64,000 nucleotides of DNA from Sphagnum compactum (lineage: Eukaryota; Bryophyta; Sphagnopsida; Sphagnales): the NCBI GenBank assembly GCA_965153455.1, contig OZ234497.1, forward strand, positions 9,238,001 through 9,302,000, in the 5' to 3' direction. The notes beneath the pieces are model-generated. The model saw only the letters and a list, made by a program, of their open reading frames with translations. It did not search any database and was not told the DNA's origin. Shown here one piece after another: positions 24,478 to 47,391 of the stretch. The translations under genes and the position numbers were made by a program. Positions within the stretch are counted from its first letter, which is position 1, and every line of letters starts with the position of its first letter.

Positions 24478-27400
24478 ATGCCAGAGTTGCGTAGTGGAGC
24501 GCGACAGGCCCGTCCTCCCCATCCTCCATCCCTAGTCCCGGCAGGAGCTGTCTGCCCTGAAACTTTACCCAGACGAACGACTCCCCGGAGACGTGCGGCT
24601 GGTGTTGTTGTAGAGGAGGCTCGTCTGCGGAGGAATCGTGTTAGGACTCGTGCTGCAGTGGCTAAAGAAGAAGAAGAAGAAGAAGGCGACGAAGAAGCAG
24701 CAGCAGAAGCAGAAGCAGCAGTTGTTACTAGGGTTGGGAACCCTGCGAAGAAGGAAACCGGGAGCAGTCGGCCTATCAAGCAAAACCGCAACAACAAAAA
24801 CTCTCCTCCTCAACACAGGGCTGCCGCTGGTGCGGGGCACAGAGGCAGTGGACGGGGAAAGGGAGTTTCTCCTAGGTCCCGTTCCCCTCTGCCTCCGCCG
24901 GTTCAATATCCATCTCCGCTTCTTGAAGGGGAAAACGTCCAAGAGGATATTGATCTAGAAAACCTCAGAGAAGCAGAAGCGGCTGGAATCAGGGCGATGG
25001 AAGAAGAGAGCGCTGGCCGCAGTGCAGACAAGGTACCTGGCGCAGAAGATGATGGCAGCGCGGCACCTCTTCCCGAGAGGGTAAATTGTCTTGTTTGTCT
25101 GCTTGTTTGTTTTGCACATCTTATTTGTTCCAATTGCAGCTTATGTTGCGCTCTTATAGTTAGCACGTGCGCGTGCCATGGACAAGGTACTATTGCCTTT
25201 GGACTGCCAATCTGAGGAAGAAGTGATAATACCATGTCAGACATTGGAGGGATGCGGCTGTGGAAAATCATGCCATATCACTATGGCCTGGTTGTGTTTC
25301 CAGATGAACCAAAGTTGAGATGTTTGTCTTTGATTGGTGTGTATGGATGTATGCATCTGAAGTTTCTTCTTGGTCCATGCATGTGTGGTTGCTGTCTGTT
25401 ACGTTTTTCTTAATGGTTGTTCTCTTTCTTTCTTTCAACATTTGAGAGGACATGCAGGTGCAAGTCGGTGGGTCACCGGTTTACAAGATTGAAAGGAAAC
25501 TGGGCAAGGGTGGCTTTGGACAAGTATATGTAGGTCGACGTGTGAGTGGTGGCACTGAGCGGACTGGTCCACAGGCTGTAGAGGTGGATCTCGCTCCTTA
25601 TGCAGTGCTGCAGCTTATGTCAGTATGTTGATTGTGTATGACAAAAAAAGTATAGGATTGGCATTCAATAGTAGTTGATAGCAAGGGTAACTGTGGTGGT
25701 TGGGCATGATCTGACTGAGTCTTTGAGTTGCTGTCCCTACAGAGATGATCCCATTTGGCAACTCACATCATTTCCTGCATTGAGTTTCAATGTGATGAGC
25801 TGAACATTTTGGATGCAAATTTTGTTGGCAGGTTGCATTGAAGTTTGAGCACCGGAGCAGCAAGGGGTGCAATTATGGTCCCCCATATGAGTGGCAGGTT
25901 TATAAGTATGGATTCTTTCAAGTCATAGAGCTGTTGTTGTGTGTTGCAACATTTTTGGTCTTATCCTGTGCATTTGGGATTGTTATGTGCTTTTGTACTT
26001 GCCTTCTCCATCTCAGCTATCTTTTATCCCCTAGATTTTTCCTGCTGTCTTTGTCTTGTATCAAGTGCAGTAAGCCAAACACGTGTTACTTTTGCAGCAC
26101 ACTTGGTGGCAGTCATGGGGTGCCCCGTGCGCATTTCAAAGGCCGACAAGGGGACTACTATGTCATGGTAAAGCTTGTACCATTTTGGCCTGAGGCTCAT
26201 CATCTGGTAGTTGCCCATTTCTTTATGGCACATTAGCTTGTAGAGCTGTATTCAATGCAGAGTGCTAACAGCTTCTGGATTACCTTTGCTACTTGCAGGT
26301 CATGGACATGCTTGGGCCAAGTCTGTGGGATGTTTGGAACTCATCAGGCCAGGCGTAAGTTGCTCCTCAAGCTTGCTGAATGTCTGTTGTGCTTCTTTTC
26401 CAGATAGGCAGACCCTTTGGGGACTCAGTTTTGATTGTACACATGTTGTTGCATCTCAAATCTTACTATGGTGATTTTGGTTGGCTCATGCAGGATGTCT
26501 ACTGAAATGGTGGCTTGCATTGCAGTGGAAGCAATTTCCATTCTTGAGAAACTACATTCTAGAGGGTACATTCCCATATCCTGGGGGGGTAACATGCATG
26601 TTGGGGCTGATGCAGGGTTTGGATGTATGTCATGGATTATCTTCTGGTTTGAGACTGTTATTTCCTCAGTATTGCATCTGTATGTCTAGAGTCTAGACAT
26701 GTATTTAAAGTGGGGCTTGAATTTAGGTATGTTCATGGAGATGTGAAGCCAGAAAATTTCCTCCTGGGACAACCTGCAACAGCTGATGAGAAGAAGCTCT
26801 TCCTTGTTGATCTTGGCCTAGGTGAGTGAAAAGCCAGTTGTTGTGCATCTTGTACTGTGGCAACCTAGTGGTGAATACCTGCTAGTGCAAATGATGATGT
26901 CCACTGTGACTGCAACATCAGTTGCTGAATGTTGTCTCAAAGGGTCACATGTTTGCAGATGCATTAGAGGGAAAGGGCAATAGAGATCTATTCATATTGC
27001 CCGATCCATCTGTGTTGAGAAGGAATCTGATGCTGTGTACATGGGTTGGTATGGCAGCCACAAGGTGGAGGGATGGAACTACTGGCCAGCATGTAGATTA
27101 TGACCAAAGGCCTGATGTATTTCGGTAAGCATTTTCATCCTTGTTAAGTTAGTGAGCAAGACATTATTGAGCTGTGGCTGTTTTGCAGAAAGAATGTTGT
27201 AACTCAGTGCATTCCAATGGTGGCAGTGGAACAGTTCGTTATGCAAGTGTGCATGCACACTTGGGTCGTACTGGCAGTAGAAGGGATGATATGGAGTCAT
27301 TGGCCTATACCTTGGTGTTTCTTCTTCGTGGTCGTCTGCCTTGGCAAGGTTATCAGGTAGGAATTGGATTGCCACTATGTCAGGTTTAGCTTTTCACAGG

Positions 27401-29759
27401 GTTGTGATTGGTACATCTCCCAGTTGGTATGGTGCTGAAGGTGACTATCACCGGGCTTCTAATAGGAGTTTGATGTGCTGATGTATAGGGTGACAACAAG
27501 GGTTTCCTAGTATGTAAAAAAAAAATGGCAACATCACCAGAGATGTTGTGCTGTTTCTGCCCAATGCCTTTCAAGCAGTTCCTTGAAATTGTTGTGAACA
27601 TGAAGTTTGATGAGGAGCCCAACTATGCCAAGCTTGTATCACTGTTCGATGGAATTTTGGGCCCAAATCCAGCTGTCAGGCCCATCAACACTGATGGTGC
27701 ACAGAAGGTGGGATTTGTTGGAATATGTCTTCAGCTTTGCTGACAAGTATGCAAGAGTGCTTTATCTAGGTCATATACAAGGAGGCAGCTGCCTATGAGT
27801 TTTTAATTCATGAATCTTGCCATGATAGGTTGGACAAAAGAGGGGAAGGATGAGTATTGAGGAAGAAGAGGATGATCAACCAAAGAAGAAGATACGACTT
27901 GGAATGCCTGCAACGCAATGGATAACTGTCTACAATGCACGTCGACCAATGAAGCAAAGGTATGGGTGTCTTCTGAATATGATTGGAAGTAGAGGATATG
28001 GTTGGTGTGCAGAAGGGCTTAACCACCTACCCTCTATGTAGGCCTCTCTATGCCTTCAGTTTATATGCTTGCGTTTACAGGGACAAGCTAAATTGAATTG
28101 ATGCTTACTCTCCCGAGCTTGTTGCAGCTTGAATGAGGATACTATTGACTTTTTTGTGTAGCTATATGTACTGATTGCCAGCCAACATCATGACTTGAGT
28201 CCTCCTGTTGCTTCCAGAAACGTGACAGACTCAGGGTGCAAATTTTTTCGAATGGTTTGCCCAAATAATTTTGGGCAGATTATTTTATACTTGTCTATGC
28301 CCACCATCAGAAGCTGATAAAGTCAGTGGGTAGTCATGGCAGCTCATCACTGCTATTTGTGATAAGGTGATGGTCTGACACTTTTGTGAGTGATCCTCAT
28401 AAGGTTGTGACTGCACCTATTGTCACAGTACCGTCAAATTCTTAGTTGTGGAGAGTTCTCTGCAATTTCATACATATATGATTGGAGATAACTTGATGTC
28501 CTTCCCTTATGGTGACACATTATGTTCTCTTTTGAGTGGATCAGTTTGTTCAGTGACAGGCCAATGTAAGGACCATGTAGATACTTGATCAGACTGTGAT
28601 GTGCAATTTGTTGGGGGCCTGTAATGTTGGTGATTCAGTGACTTGACACTAGGTTTGGAAGTGCAGGTACCACTACAACGTGGCTGATTCACGGTTGACC
28701 CAGCATGTGGAGAAGGGCAATGAAGATGGCTTGTATATAAGCAGCGTGGCTTCTTGTACAAACCTGTGGGCTCTGATCATGGATGCTGGAACTGGGTTCA
28801 CTGCACAAGTTTATGAGCTCTCCCATGTCTTTCTCCACAAGGTTTGTGAGGGTGTTTTACCATTGGGGTCACTGGGTATATCAATGACTCATGCAGTGTT
28901 ATGCAATTTCTTTGGGAATAGCTTACTGATTTGATTGATTTTCTATGTACACAGGAGTGGATTATGGAGCAGTGGGAGAAGAACTACTACATCAGTGCAA
29001 TTGCTGGTGCCAACAATGGGAGCTCTCTTGTTGTAATGTCAAAAGGTCAGAACAGGCTCTATTTGCTGATTGTGCAGTGTTTCAGCTACATTTTGTTTTG
29101 GATGTCGTTAATTTGTGAATCTCTAATGAAAGTGTGATCATGCGAGTGTGTCTATCAGGTACATCTTATACTCAACAATCATATAAAGTCAGTGACTCAT
29201 TTCCTTTCAAGTGGATCAACAAGAAATGGAGGGAGGGATTCTATGTTACATCCATGGCTACAGCTGGCAGCCGTTGGGGTGTTGTTATGTCGCGCAATGC
29301 AGGCTTCTCAGACCAGGTCAGTTTGAGACTAGGCTAAGATTATGGTTGCAAAGATGTCTTTGACTCTTCAAAGGTTGATTGCCAATTGTTGGTGTTTCAC
29401 CCGTAGGTAGTGGAGCTAGACTTCTTGTATCCCAGCGAAGGAATACACCGACGGTGGGATAGTGGGTACCGCATCACTTCTACAGCTGCAACGTGGGACC
29501 AGGGCGCATTTGTTTTGAGTGTACCACGCAGGAAACCAGCTGATGAAACTCAGGAAACTTTGCGCACATCTGCCTTTCCAAGTACACATGTGAAGGTTAG
29601 AGCCACTGGTGCCAGTCTCTCTTTTTGTATGTCTGAGTTCAGAGTCTGTGCATTTATAATTGTAAGACATGATCCTGGTGGGTTTTTTCTGTTGTACAGG
29701 AGAAGTGGTCAAAGAATCTTTACATTGCAGCTGTAAGCTATGGACGGACTGTGTCATAA
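24478..29759 (+). CDS. MLK: MUT9-like / casein-kinase-1-type protein kinase (MLK/PPK family)
   Basis: Complete 16-exon gene, about 771 residues: 24478-25080, 25458-25583, 25832-25905, 26098-26167, 26299-26354, 26494-26565, 26727-26821, 27058-27124, 27227-27356, 27489-27707, 27829-27959, 28667-28841, 28955-29045, 29159-29316, 29407-29595, 29700-29759. The start has an in-frame TGA two codons upstream. Residues 1-200 are a disordered Arg/Glu-rich tail opening MPELRSGAR, typical of the family. The kinase domain shows P-loop [11 protein letters not shown], Lys247 (VALKFEH), catalytic VHGDVKPEN (Asp339, Asn344) and DLG (362-364) in place of DFG, as in CK1/VRK-type kinases. A long conserved plant-specific C-terminal domain follows, ending [15 protein letters not shown]. 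In Arabidopsis and Chlamydomonas this nuclear family phosphorylates histones (H3 Thr3) and photoreceptors. All catalytic motifs are intact. Intron 11 holds one copy of the dispersed repeat described below. Confidence 0.95.
28127..28480 (+). repeat. Interspersed intronic repeat, copy A (kinase intron 11)
   Basis: About 350 bp, the most complete copy. Block order: ATACTATTGACTT, TGTTGCTTCCAGAAA, CAAATAATTTTGGGCAGA, the core CCCACCATCAGAAGCTGATA, GGCAGCTCATCACTGCTATT, GGTGATGGTCTGA, AGTGATCCTCATAAGGTTGT and GTTGTGGAGAGTTCTCTGCA. The same blocks recur in the same order in copies B-G. Confidence 0.8.
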
Positions 29760-30594
29760 CACCGCTTCTGTAGCTGAGGAGATTTGAAGACTTGCAGCCA
29801 GACTGTAATTGTGAAATCTCATATGGCTCAAATGGGGCCATTTGCTCGACAAACAACTTTTTGGGCTTTCTGCTTGATGGGTTTTATGGACATTGTCAGC
29901 ACATGAGGTTAGCAGCATTTGGCCAGTACTATAGTCCTTCTTGTGGTTATCTGAGAGAAACAGCCCTGGGGGTCCCACCACATGGGAAGAAAGGCAGGTG
30001 GCCTAAATTATCCAGGATATGTGTTTATTAGACAGACCCTACTGGCCTTTGCAGGCAATTCATGGGCAGGAATGTGGGGTGATCATGTTGTGTTCTTGTG
30101 GCCAGTTGTGATTACTTCAAGGAAGTGCTTGATGTTTGCAACTAAAATCATGGATCTTCCATGTGAGTGTCTGAGATGTTGCACTCCTGGTGATGTTGAG
30201 CTGTTTCCTTGTCGGCCCCCTGACAGCTATTAAACTTCTATGGGCCTTTGAACATGTCCTGTTCAGGACACAGGCCTATGGTAGGTGTTACTGATACTGT
30301 TTTCTTTTGACTTGGTCAGCTCCACAGAAGACAATGTAGTTTTAGGTTCTGACTTTTCTTGTCTGCACTCGTCTCAATTGTTGGAACTTTAGTCTGGATT
30401 CCTTTCAGCTTAAGAGCCACACATTTTTCCTGTGTGGATCAGCTCTTCATGTATGAGGTATTCATGAATCTGCTCTATTACACCTTCTTGACTTCCTGTG
30501 CTATTTCTTAGATAAGCCATTAAGTGAAGTCCTAGTGGTCTTTCATGCAATATCTTGATAAACTTACATACACAACGAGAGTATGTATGCGGGT
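29760..30594 (+). other. Kinase 3' UTR and downstream flank
   Basis: No coding frame with recognisable content. Composition remains gene-like, so most of this is probably 3' UTR. The polyadenylation site is not determined. Confidence 0.45.
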
Positions 30595-30915
30595 GTTGAC
30601 ATTATGATGTGTGGTCTCTTGAGCGTCATGACCTGAGTCTTATTATTGCTTGTGGAAATGTGATAGAAACTCAGGATGCAGATTTTGTATAATGCGTTGC
30701 CTGAAAATTTGTGACCAATTATTACAATACTTATTTCTGCAGTTGTTGGGAGATGATGAAGTCAGGTGGTAGTTGTGGTATTTTGTCACTGTGATTAGTG
30801 ATGAATGTAATGATGGTCTGACACATTGTGATTGGCACTTCATGTGCAGTTACAATTGGACATTGTCATGTTACCTTGAAAATTGTTGTTGTGGAGATGT
30901 CTCTGCAATTTCTAG
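30595..30915 (+). repeat. Interspersed repeat, copy B (downstream of kinase)
   Basis: It matches copy A through AGAAACTCAGGATGCAGATT, a degenerate core GGGAGATGATGAAGTCAGG, AATGATGGTCTGACACA and GTTGTGGAGATGTCTCTGCA, in the same orientation as both flanking genes. Confidence 0.7.
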
Positions 30916-32228
30916 GTATTGACTCTATCCATATGCCTCACATTCATTCCAATATTTCTATCACTGCTAAGTTGGGCATTATCAATAGTCAGTTCTACAG
31001 GTTCTTAAGGCTTTGTAGTTGTAACTTGTTCTTAGATTCTGAGATGGTGAGTATCTTTGTCAGTCTGAAGAATGAAAGCTAAACTCAGATTCTCTTAAAG
31101 AGGATTGGAATTTTGCTCATATCTAACGACCAGTTGAACAGAACCTACTTTGCCATTCAATTTGCATATAAACAACATGTGTAATAACAGAACCTTTTAA
31201 ATCTACAAGACATAAAGTACTCTGCTTACATATTATGCAGCAATTCAAGCTTTTGTAAATACCTGTTTGTGTTTTGCCTTTGTTCTTGAGGGCAATTGTC
31301 GGGCAGAATTTGGCTCAGTTTGGGGCCCTGCCTGTGAGGGGGAATGGCATATTCCACATGTAAGGCCCCTGTTTGCGGGGTGCAGGGGGTAAATTACAAC
31401 AGTAATGCCCCTTTTTTCCAGGGTATTATTCAGGTACCTTTTTAGGTTTTTTCCTTGGTGTTTTCAGGCAGTCATCTACTGGTTCCACTTTCAGGTTCTG
31501 CCAGTTTCAATTGTAACATGAATAAATAGTGGGCAACACTCTTGTGCTGTAAATGAATGGTGGGGAGACCCAGGGTAGAGAGACTGTTACCACCTAATGG
31601 GACAGCAGCTTCACTCTACTGGACTTGTCATGTTCCTAGGTGGAATAAGCTTCGTATTTGGTCATTGTGAGTGCCGAACTAGGATGCATGCATGCATTGG
31701 CATGCATTGGTGTCAAGTCAAACCGCTTTTCTCTTTTTGTGTTGGTGGAAGCTTCAGATCTATAACCTTCAGGTAGCAGTCACCTGGTCCTCAATGACCT
31801 CAATCTAATTTGCTACATCATCACCGCTTGCTTGCTTGCTTGGTTTTGACTAAGTTTTGTTTTTTCACCAAAGTTGTTTGAGTGTGGATAATTTGAATCC
31901 AGTTATTGGATCTGTAAATCACCATTTGTGGATGAGTAGAGCTCTGTTGAGGCTGCCAGAGTAAGTAAGAAATATATACAACTGGGATGGTCAAATGAAG
32001 GATTGCAGCCAATTGAAACAGCAGTTTGCCCCTGAGAATCTGAGAGGCTGGTGAAGAAGAAAGCTGGAAGGAATCCCCACTGTATGTATGAGCCAAAGTT
32101 GCTACCAACAGAAAAGGGTTGAGTTCATCTGTAAAAGGATAGATAGGGTGCGATCAAATTTTCTTCATCCATGAATCCCTGACTCAACTGAACCAGCCTA
32201 CATCTGCTTTCTACATTCCGTTATTGAA
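30916..32228. other. Intergenic DNA between the kinase and cullin genes
   Basis: No gene was recognised. Small repeats only: a tandem GCATGCATTGG at about 31,686-31,710 and a CTTG microsatellite at about 31,826-31,842. Confidence 0.4.
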
Positions 32229-32434
32229 TGACCTTCATCGATAAGCAGATTAAATTCCACTACTTCATAATCTTCATCCGTGAAACAGACTAAATACTTC
32301 CCCTGGTTTGCGATCTTCATCCATGAACAGAGTATATGTATCCCTATTTTCCGATCTTCATCCTGGAGCAAAGTACATCCATCCCTACTTTACGATCTTC
32401 ATCCGTGAACAGAGAGAGTATAGCGAGTCCACAG
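32229..32434. repeat. 41-bp tandem repeat, five units, upstream of CUL1
   Basis: GATCTTCATCCATGAACAGA-like units begin at about 32,230, 32,269, 32,312, 32,353 and 32,394, a spacing of 39-43 bp. The second half of each unit is an ATCCCTACTTTAC-like phrase. A looser sixth copy lies at about 32,165. The last unit ends about 480 bp before the CUL1 start codon, so the array is in the promoter or 5' UTR. Confidence 0.75.
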
Positions 32435-32914
32435 GGTATTAGCGTCCTTTTAGGCGGCCAACGGTATGATATTCATTCGTTCGTTTATTTCGTTCGTTCG
32501 TTCTCGGGCTTCTTTTCAACTTGTTCGCCGACCAACGGTCGCCGAACCGGTAATGGCCGACCGTCCGCTGGTTGTTGGCTACAGGCGTCGTCGTCTCTAC
32601 GAGCGAGGAGACGTGAGGAGGAGGAGCAGCAGCAGCAGCATAGGCGAGCCGCGGGCGGAAGTGATGCCGTCGCTGTCGATCGAATGAATTTGTTCTTGTG
32701 GGTGGGCTTAAGGTCAGAGGATTTGTTACGCTCCTTCCACCAGCGGAAGCTTGGGATACCCTAGCTTGAGGTGTTTGTTTGTGGGGTTTCGAAATTTGTG
32801 TGTTTTCTTGGGGAAGAGAGTGAGAGGGATTGGGGTTCCGGGGGTTGGTGGAAGAAGGGTGGGGGGGCGGGCGGGGGCAGTGGAGGATTCGGTGGTGGTG
32901 GTGGTGGTAGAATC
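32435..32914 (+). promoter_or_regulatory. CUL1 5' leader region
   Basis: GC-rich and gene-like. TTCG repeats lie at about 32,474-32,507. An ATG at 32,466 opens a 73-codon frame ending at 32,687, with a second in-frame ATG at 32,553. These would be upstream ORFs if transcription starts before them. A GGTGGT run lies just ahead of the CUL1 start. Confidence 0.4.
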
Positions 32915-43653
<10,739 letters not shown>

Positions 43654-44716
43654 TGGTGACTTAGGTGCCTAGTGCTTTCAAAACAGCAGGCCACAATTGA
43701 CAACATCAGTGTTGGTATACTTATCCTGGCACATATCATTGAGACAGTGTTGAAGGAATTTGCTAGCTTTTAGAAAGTAGTATTGATTCTCAACGTTTAG
43801 TGGCTGTTATAAGTTGGGCCATGCTTTGGGGTCTTTGAACTCAATCTTTGGAACACAGCAGGGGTGCATCTGTAATACTTGGCTTTGCAGAAGGTACAGA
43901 ATCTCTTCATTGTTGATTGTAGGGTCACCTGCAACAGGCTTGGCCCATGTTTAGTCCTTTTTCAACATGCAACTAAAGGCTTTTGCTGTATATAGGCGTG
44001 GTCTGAGTACAGTCACAGATAATGAAGTGCAATTTGTCAAACTGCACTCTACATGGATGTGGTTGAGAATATATTTTTGTCAGTGTGTTTTTCTTCCATT
44101 TTGTTTGTGCGGATCAAATAAAAGAAAACCTGTCCTCCAAAGAATGTGGGAACATGATGATGGGAGATACCCAGATGGCAAGTCTAACTTGCAGGGTCTT
44201 CTTTCCAAAGTTTGCAAAATGTATTGAGTAGTGAATTTCACCTTGATAAATGAGAGCTTGTAACAGAATTAGTGTTGACCCTTCTCAGTGTCGAGGTTGG
44301 TAGTCTTTGACATCCTCCCATGTTTCAGATTGGGTTATTGTACCTCTATACAAGTTCTGTGGAATATGTTCCTTCCAGAGTATTTTGATGGAGGGCAGTC
44401 GAATGTTAGTCTTTCACGGGGAACATGGGAAGACTTGAAAATTGGATTGGTGAATTTGGGTCTGGAGCCTGGACCAGTGATGGTTTGGTTCCAGTTTCTT
44501 TTCTATGATGCCAAGCTTGGGTTTGGAGTATGTTGTAGCTTTTCAGAAACAGCTAGGCTTCAAAGCACTAAGAGATTTGCCTTGGTGGTTCCCAACCTGT
44601 CTGGTTGCTTTTTGGCTACACAGAGCATGTGGGTTCTAAATGTGGCTATGTAAAACTGGGACTTGTTCAAATTTAGTAACATCAATTTTCATTACTGGTC
44701 ACGTGTACAATGTGAT
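43654..44716 (+). other. CUL1 3' UTR and downstream flank
   Basis: Gene-like composition. An open frame at 44,288-44,653 (about 120 codons) has no recognisable domain and is more likely 3' UTR or chance. Confidence 0.4.
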
Positions 44717-45070
44717 TGAGATTGCTTGTAACCCTCTTCCCCTTGTAATTGGCAATTATAGGCCATGTCCCCTTTCTCTCCTTTACACTCTTTCTAATCC
44801 CACTCTTTTTGGAAGATAACTACATTTGGCTTGCTATCCTCTCAATTGATCTCTTTGGACCTTCACATCCTACTTCTTTCATGAATCAAATCAATTTGTG
44901 AATCAAACTTTATTTGATCATTTTCTTCTTAACCCTTATATCTTGTAATTGATAATTATAGCACCCCTTTTTTTCTACTTACTTGCTTTGTGGTCTCACT
45001 TTTTTATTTAACATGTATGCACTTTGCTTTGCATCCTTTATTTATATGCATAACCCCCTTTTTTTTCTTT
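44717..45070. repeat. Two-copy tandem duplication (about 205-bp unit, diverged)
   Basis: CTTGTAATTGGCAATTATAG with a pyrimidine-rich tail (from about 44,738) is repeated as CTTGTAATTGATAATTATAG (from about 44,944), followed by similar ACTTGCTTTG / TTGGCTTGC-type phrases. Confidence 0.45.
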
Positions 45071-45724
45071 CACCATTTTTGGCCTAAGGAATGTTAATTG
45101 TGGAACATAGTTGCTTCATAACTTACTCATGTTATGAATCCAAGATTTTTATCATATCTTTCATTAAAGAAAAACCCAAGATCTAGTTTTCATTGAACAT
45201 ATATCACACGGTTCATCACATTATAAATGTATCCTTGTTAAATTTATGGCAAGGTCAAACTTTGAACAATTGAAATAAGAACAATTGTTGAACATTTTTC
45301 AACAATTGTGGGACTAAATGAAAAGTAATATATGTAAGCTACCAAGATTTGTATATGATATTTTTTATCATAATCCAATATAGTTAGCAACAATAATGTC
45401 ATATTTATCTTCAAGGTGTTTTCCATTCGTTATTAACTCATGTGTGATGAAGAACATATTACTGTACATGTGTGATCACACATGCAATCTATTCTTGAGG
45501 TATGACTTTTGGAGAAATCTTTGGTTATTTTTCCAAAGATTTAGATATCCCACATAGACTTAAAAGGTTCTAGAACCAATATTCTAATATCCTATAAATA
45601 TATGCATAAAATTATGTAATTACATTGTTGAGGATGATCTATCATTAATCATTTTTTGGCTATTCAATCTTTGTGTTCAATTCATTTCTAGTTTGCAGCA
45701 TGAGTCTTATGAAATGAGGTAGAA

Positions 45725-46472
45725 TTGTTGTTTGGTGTCGATGACTTGTATGAAAAGATTGTAGATGTGACTTTGGAAGGGAAGATATTATGTCAATATG
45801 GTACTTTTGACAAGGTACCAAACAAGATGCATGAGAGTTCACCTTATGTTTACTTGCATTGTGATGTTTTGTACAAGCAAGGATATACAATAATTATATT
45901 TAGTTTGATGTCCCATTTAGTGGAACGACATGAAGAAATTCTGAAATTAGGTTCTTACATTTGATTAGAAAATTTTGCATTTTTTCCAAAGTTAGCAAAA
46001 AGCTTTGAAAAGGGAGATATGTTTTTTTTGTGAGTTTCATTTATTACTAGAGTTTCTATCATTCCAACATTTGAAGCACAAATTGTGCGCAAGTTGTTCC
46101 ATGTAAACATTATAGTAGAATTTTGGGGAAAATCACTTGAAACTTGGATTTTGGCAACCACTGTGATAGAGATCACAATTATTTGAAGAGAGTACAAACA
46201 AACCCGTGAACTTAAATTGTAGATGGTCTTACTAAACATGATCATGACATTGTAGCTTTTGGTTCTAAAATTAGTAAATTGTGAAAGTGTTTAACATTGG
46301 TCATTGTGTCATGACATTGTTCAAGAACATTGTGGCAACAACTTTTGGAGGTCAATATCTCGAGTGTGACCATTTCATTACATTGTTAGAAGTGGTTGAT
46401 AATACTACACGACAACGTCTACAAAATGTGTATTGCAAAATTAATATTTCTAATACATCTTGCACCAAATAG
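45725..46472 (+). pseudogene. Possible RPA-like (OB-fold) remnant
   Basis: Two open stretches, 45,725-45,961 and 46,281-46,469, are separated by several stops. The first ends YKQGYTIIIFSLMSHLVE then LKLGSYI, similar in pattern to the first single-stranded-DNA-binding OB fold of RPA70 (a QQ.ML..QLN.LV...L..GS.. pattern). The second has FKNIVATTFGGQYLECDH, similar to the VRVSDFGGRSLS phrase at the end of the second OB fold. Plant Helitrons commonly carry RPA-like genes, and a Helitron Rep remnant lies 2 kb downstream on the same strand. The similarity is weak. Confidence 0.35.
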
Positions 46473-47391
46473 GTGGGTATTATTTTGCGTCATTTATGAT
46501 ATTTTTTGTATTTTAATTTTCATGTGATGATTCATGACTATTGACATTTGTGGTTTAAAGATTTCTTTTTAAATTTTTACTTCCATCTTGTAAGTTTTTG
46601 GTACATTGTTTGTAACCCATCCATTTCAACAAATTTCCAAACATCCTTATAATACCCAAAGGTAAATACTATTGCAATGTATGTCAATCAAATCAAGAGG
46701 TGCAAAAAATGGGTTTTATATGTGAGAAAATCACAACTATTACACAAATTGTTCTTACTTCTCTGCATGGTCAATGGCTTGAAGTTGTGAACTACATATG
46801 AAGAACTGACAATTTTAAAATTGCAATAGGGGTAACAAATCAAATTCTATGTTCACTTCATATAAAAGGGATTTTTTTCTTGAGACCTACTTTCATATTT
46901 GGGTTTGGAAAATATTCAAATCCTTCAATGTTGTTTGATACAACATTATTTACAAAAACTCAAAATCCAAGCACATTAGAAATTGGTTTCTCGTGTGAGA
47001 AGTTGAAACTTCATTCGAATCTGAAATGGAAATTAGTAGTGAAAGAAAGGAAAAGTGGAAAATAAATATTAGTGATGAAGGTATAAGTGTAAGAAATCCA
47101 CATAAGCATAGGAAATACTTCGTTGTTTCATTTTGTACATACTAAATAATATAAATAATTTTTTTTTTCACTTGAAATAGTAGGTCCAAAAACCTCTTTC
47201 TAAATTGTGAATTTGTTTTCACTTTTCATATGTTGATATGACCTTGTTTGAATACATTCAATTTATTGAAATCATTTAGTTTTCAGCTACAATTGTGATA
47301 TAATTTTTACATACAATGTTCTTGCATTCAAGTGTATTAGTTAAACAATTTATTCAATTAAGTGATTCAAATTTTTTTTAACATGTGATCC
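46473..47391. other. AT-rich intergenic DNA, nothing recognised
   Basis: The only open frame (46,880-47,065) has no recognisable motif. Confidence 0.35.

Noticed and set aside
30595-30915. A non-coding RNA gene downstream of the kinase
   Set aside because: The conserved blocks are explained by membership of the dispersed repeat family; no promoter signal seen.
32771-32914. Possible Gly-rich N-terminal extension of CUL1
   Set aside because: The frame is open but begins at GTG with no upstream in-frame ATG; the family start matches the ATG at 32,915.
44288-44653. 121-codon ORF downstream of CUL1
   Set aside because: No recognisable domain, no splice or start evidence; more likely 3' UTR or chance.
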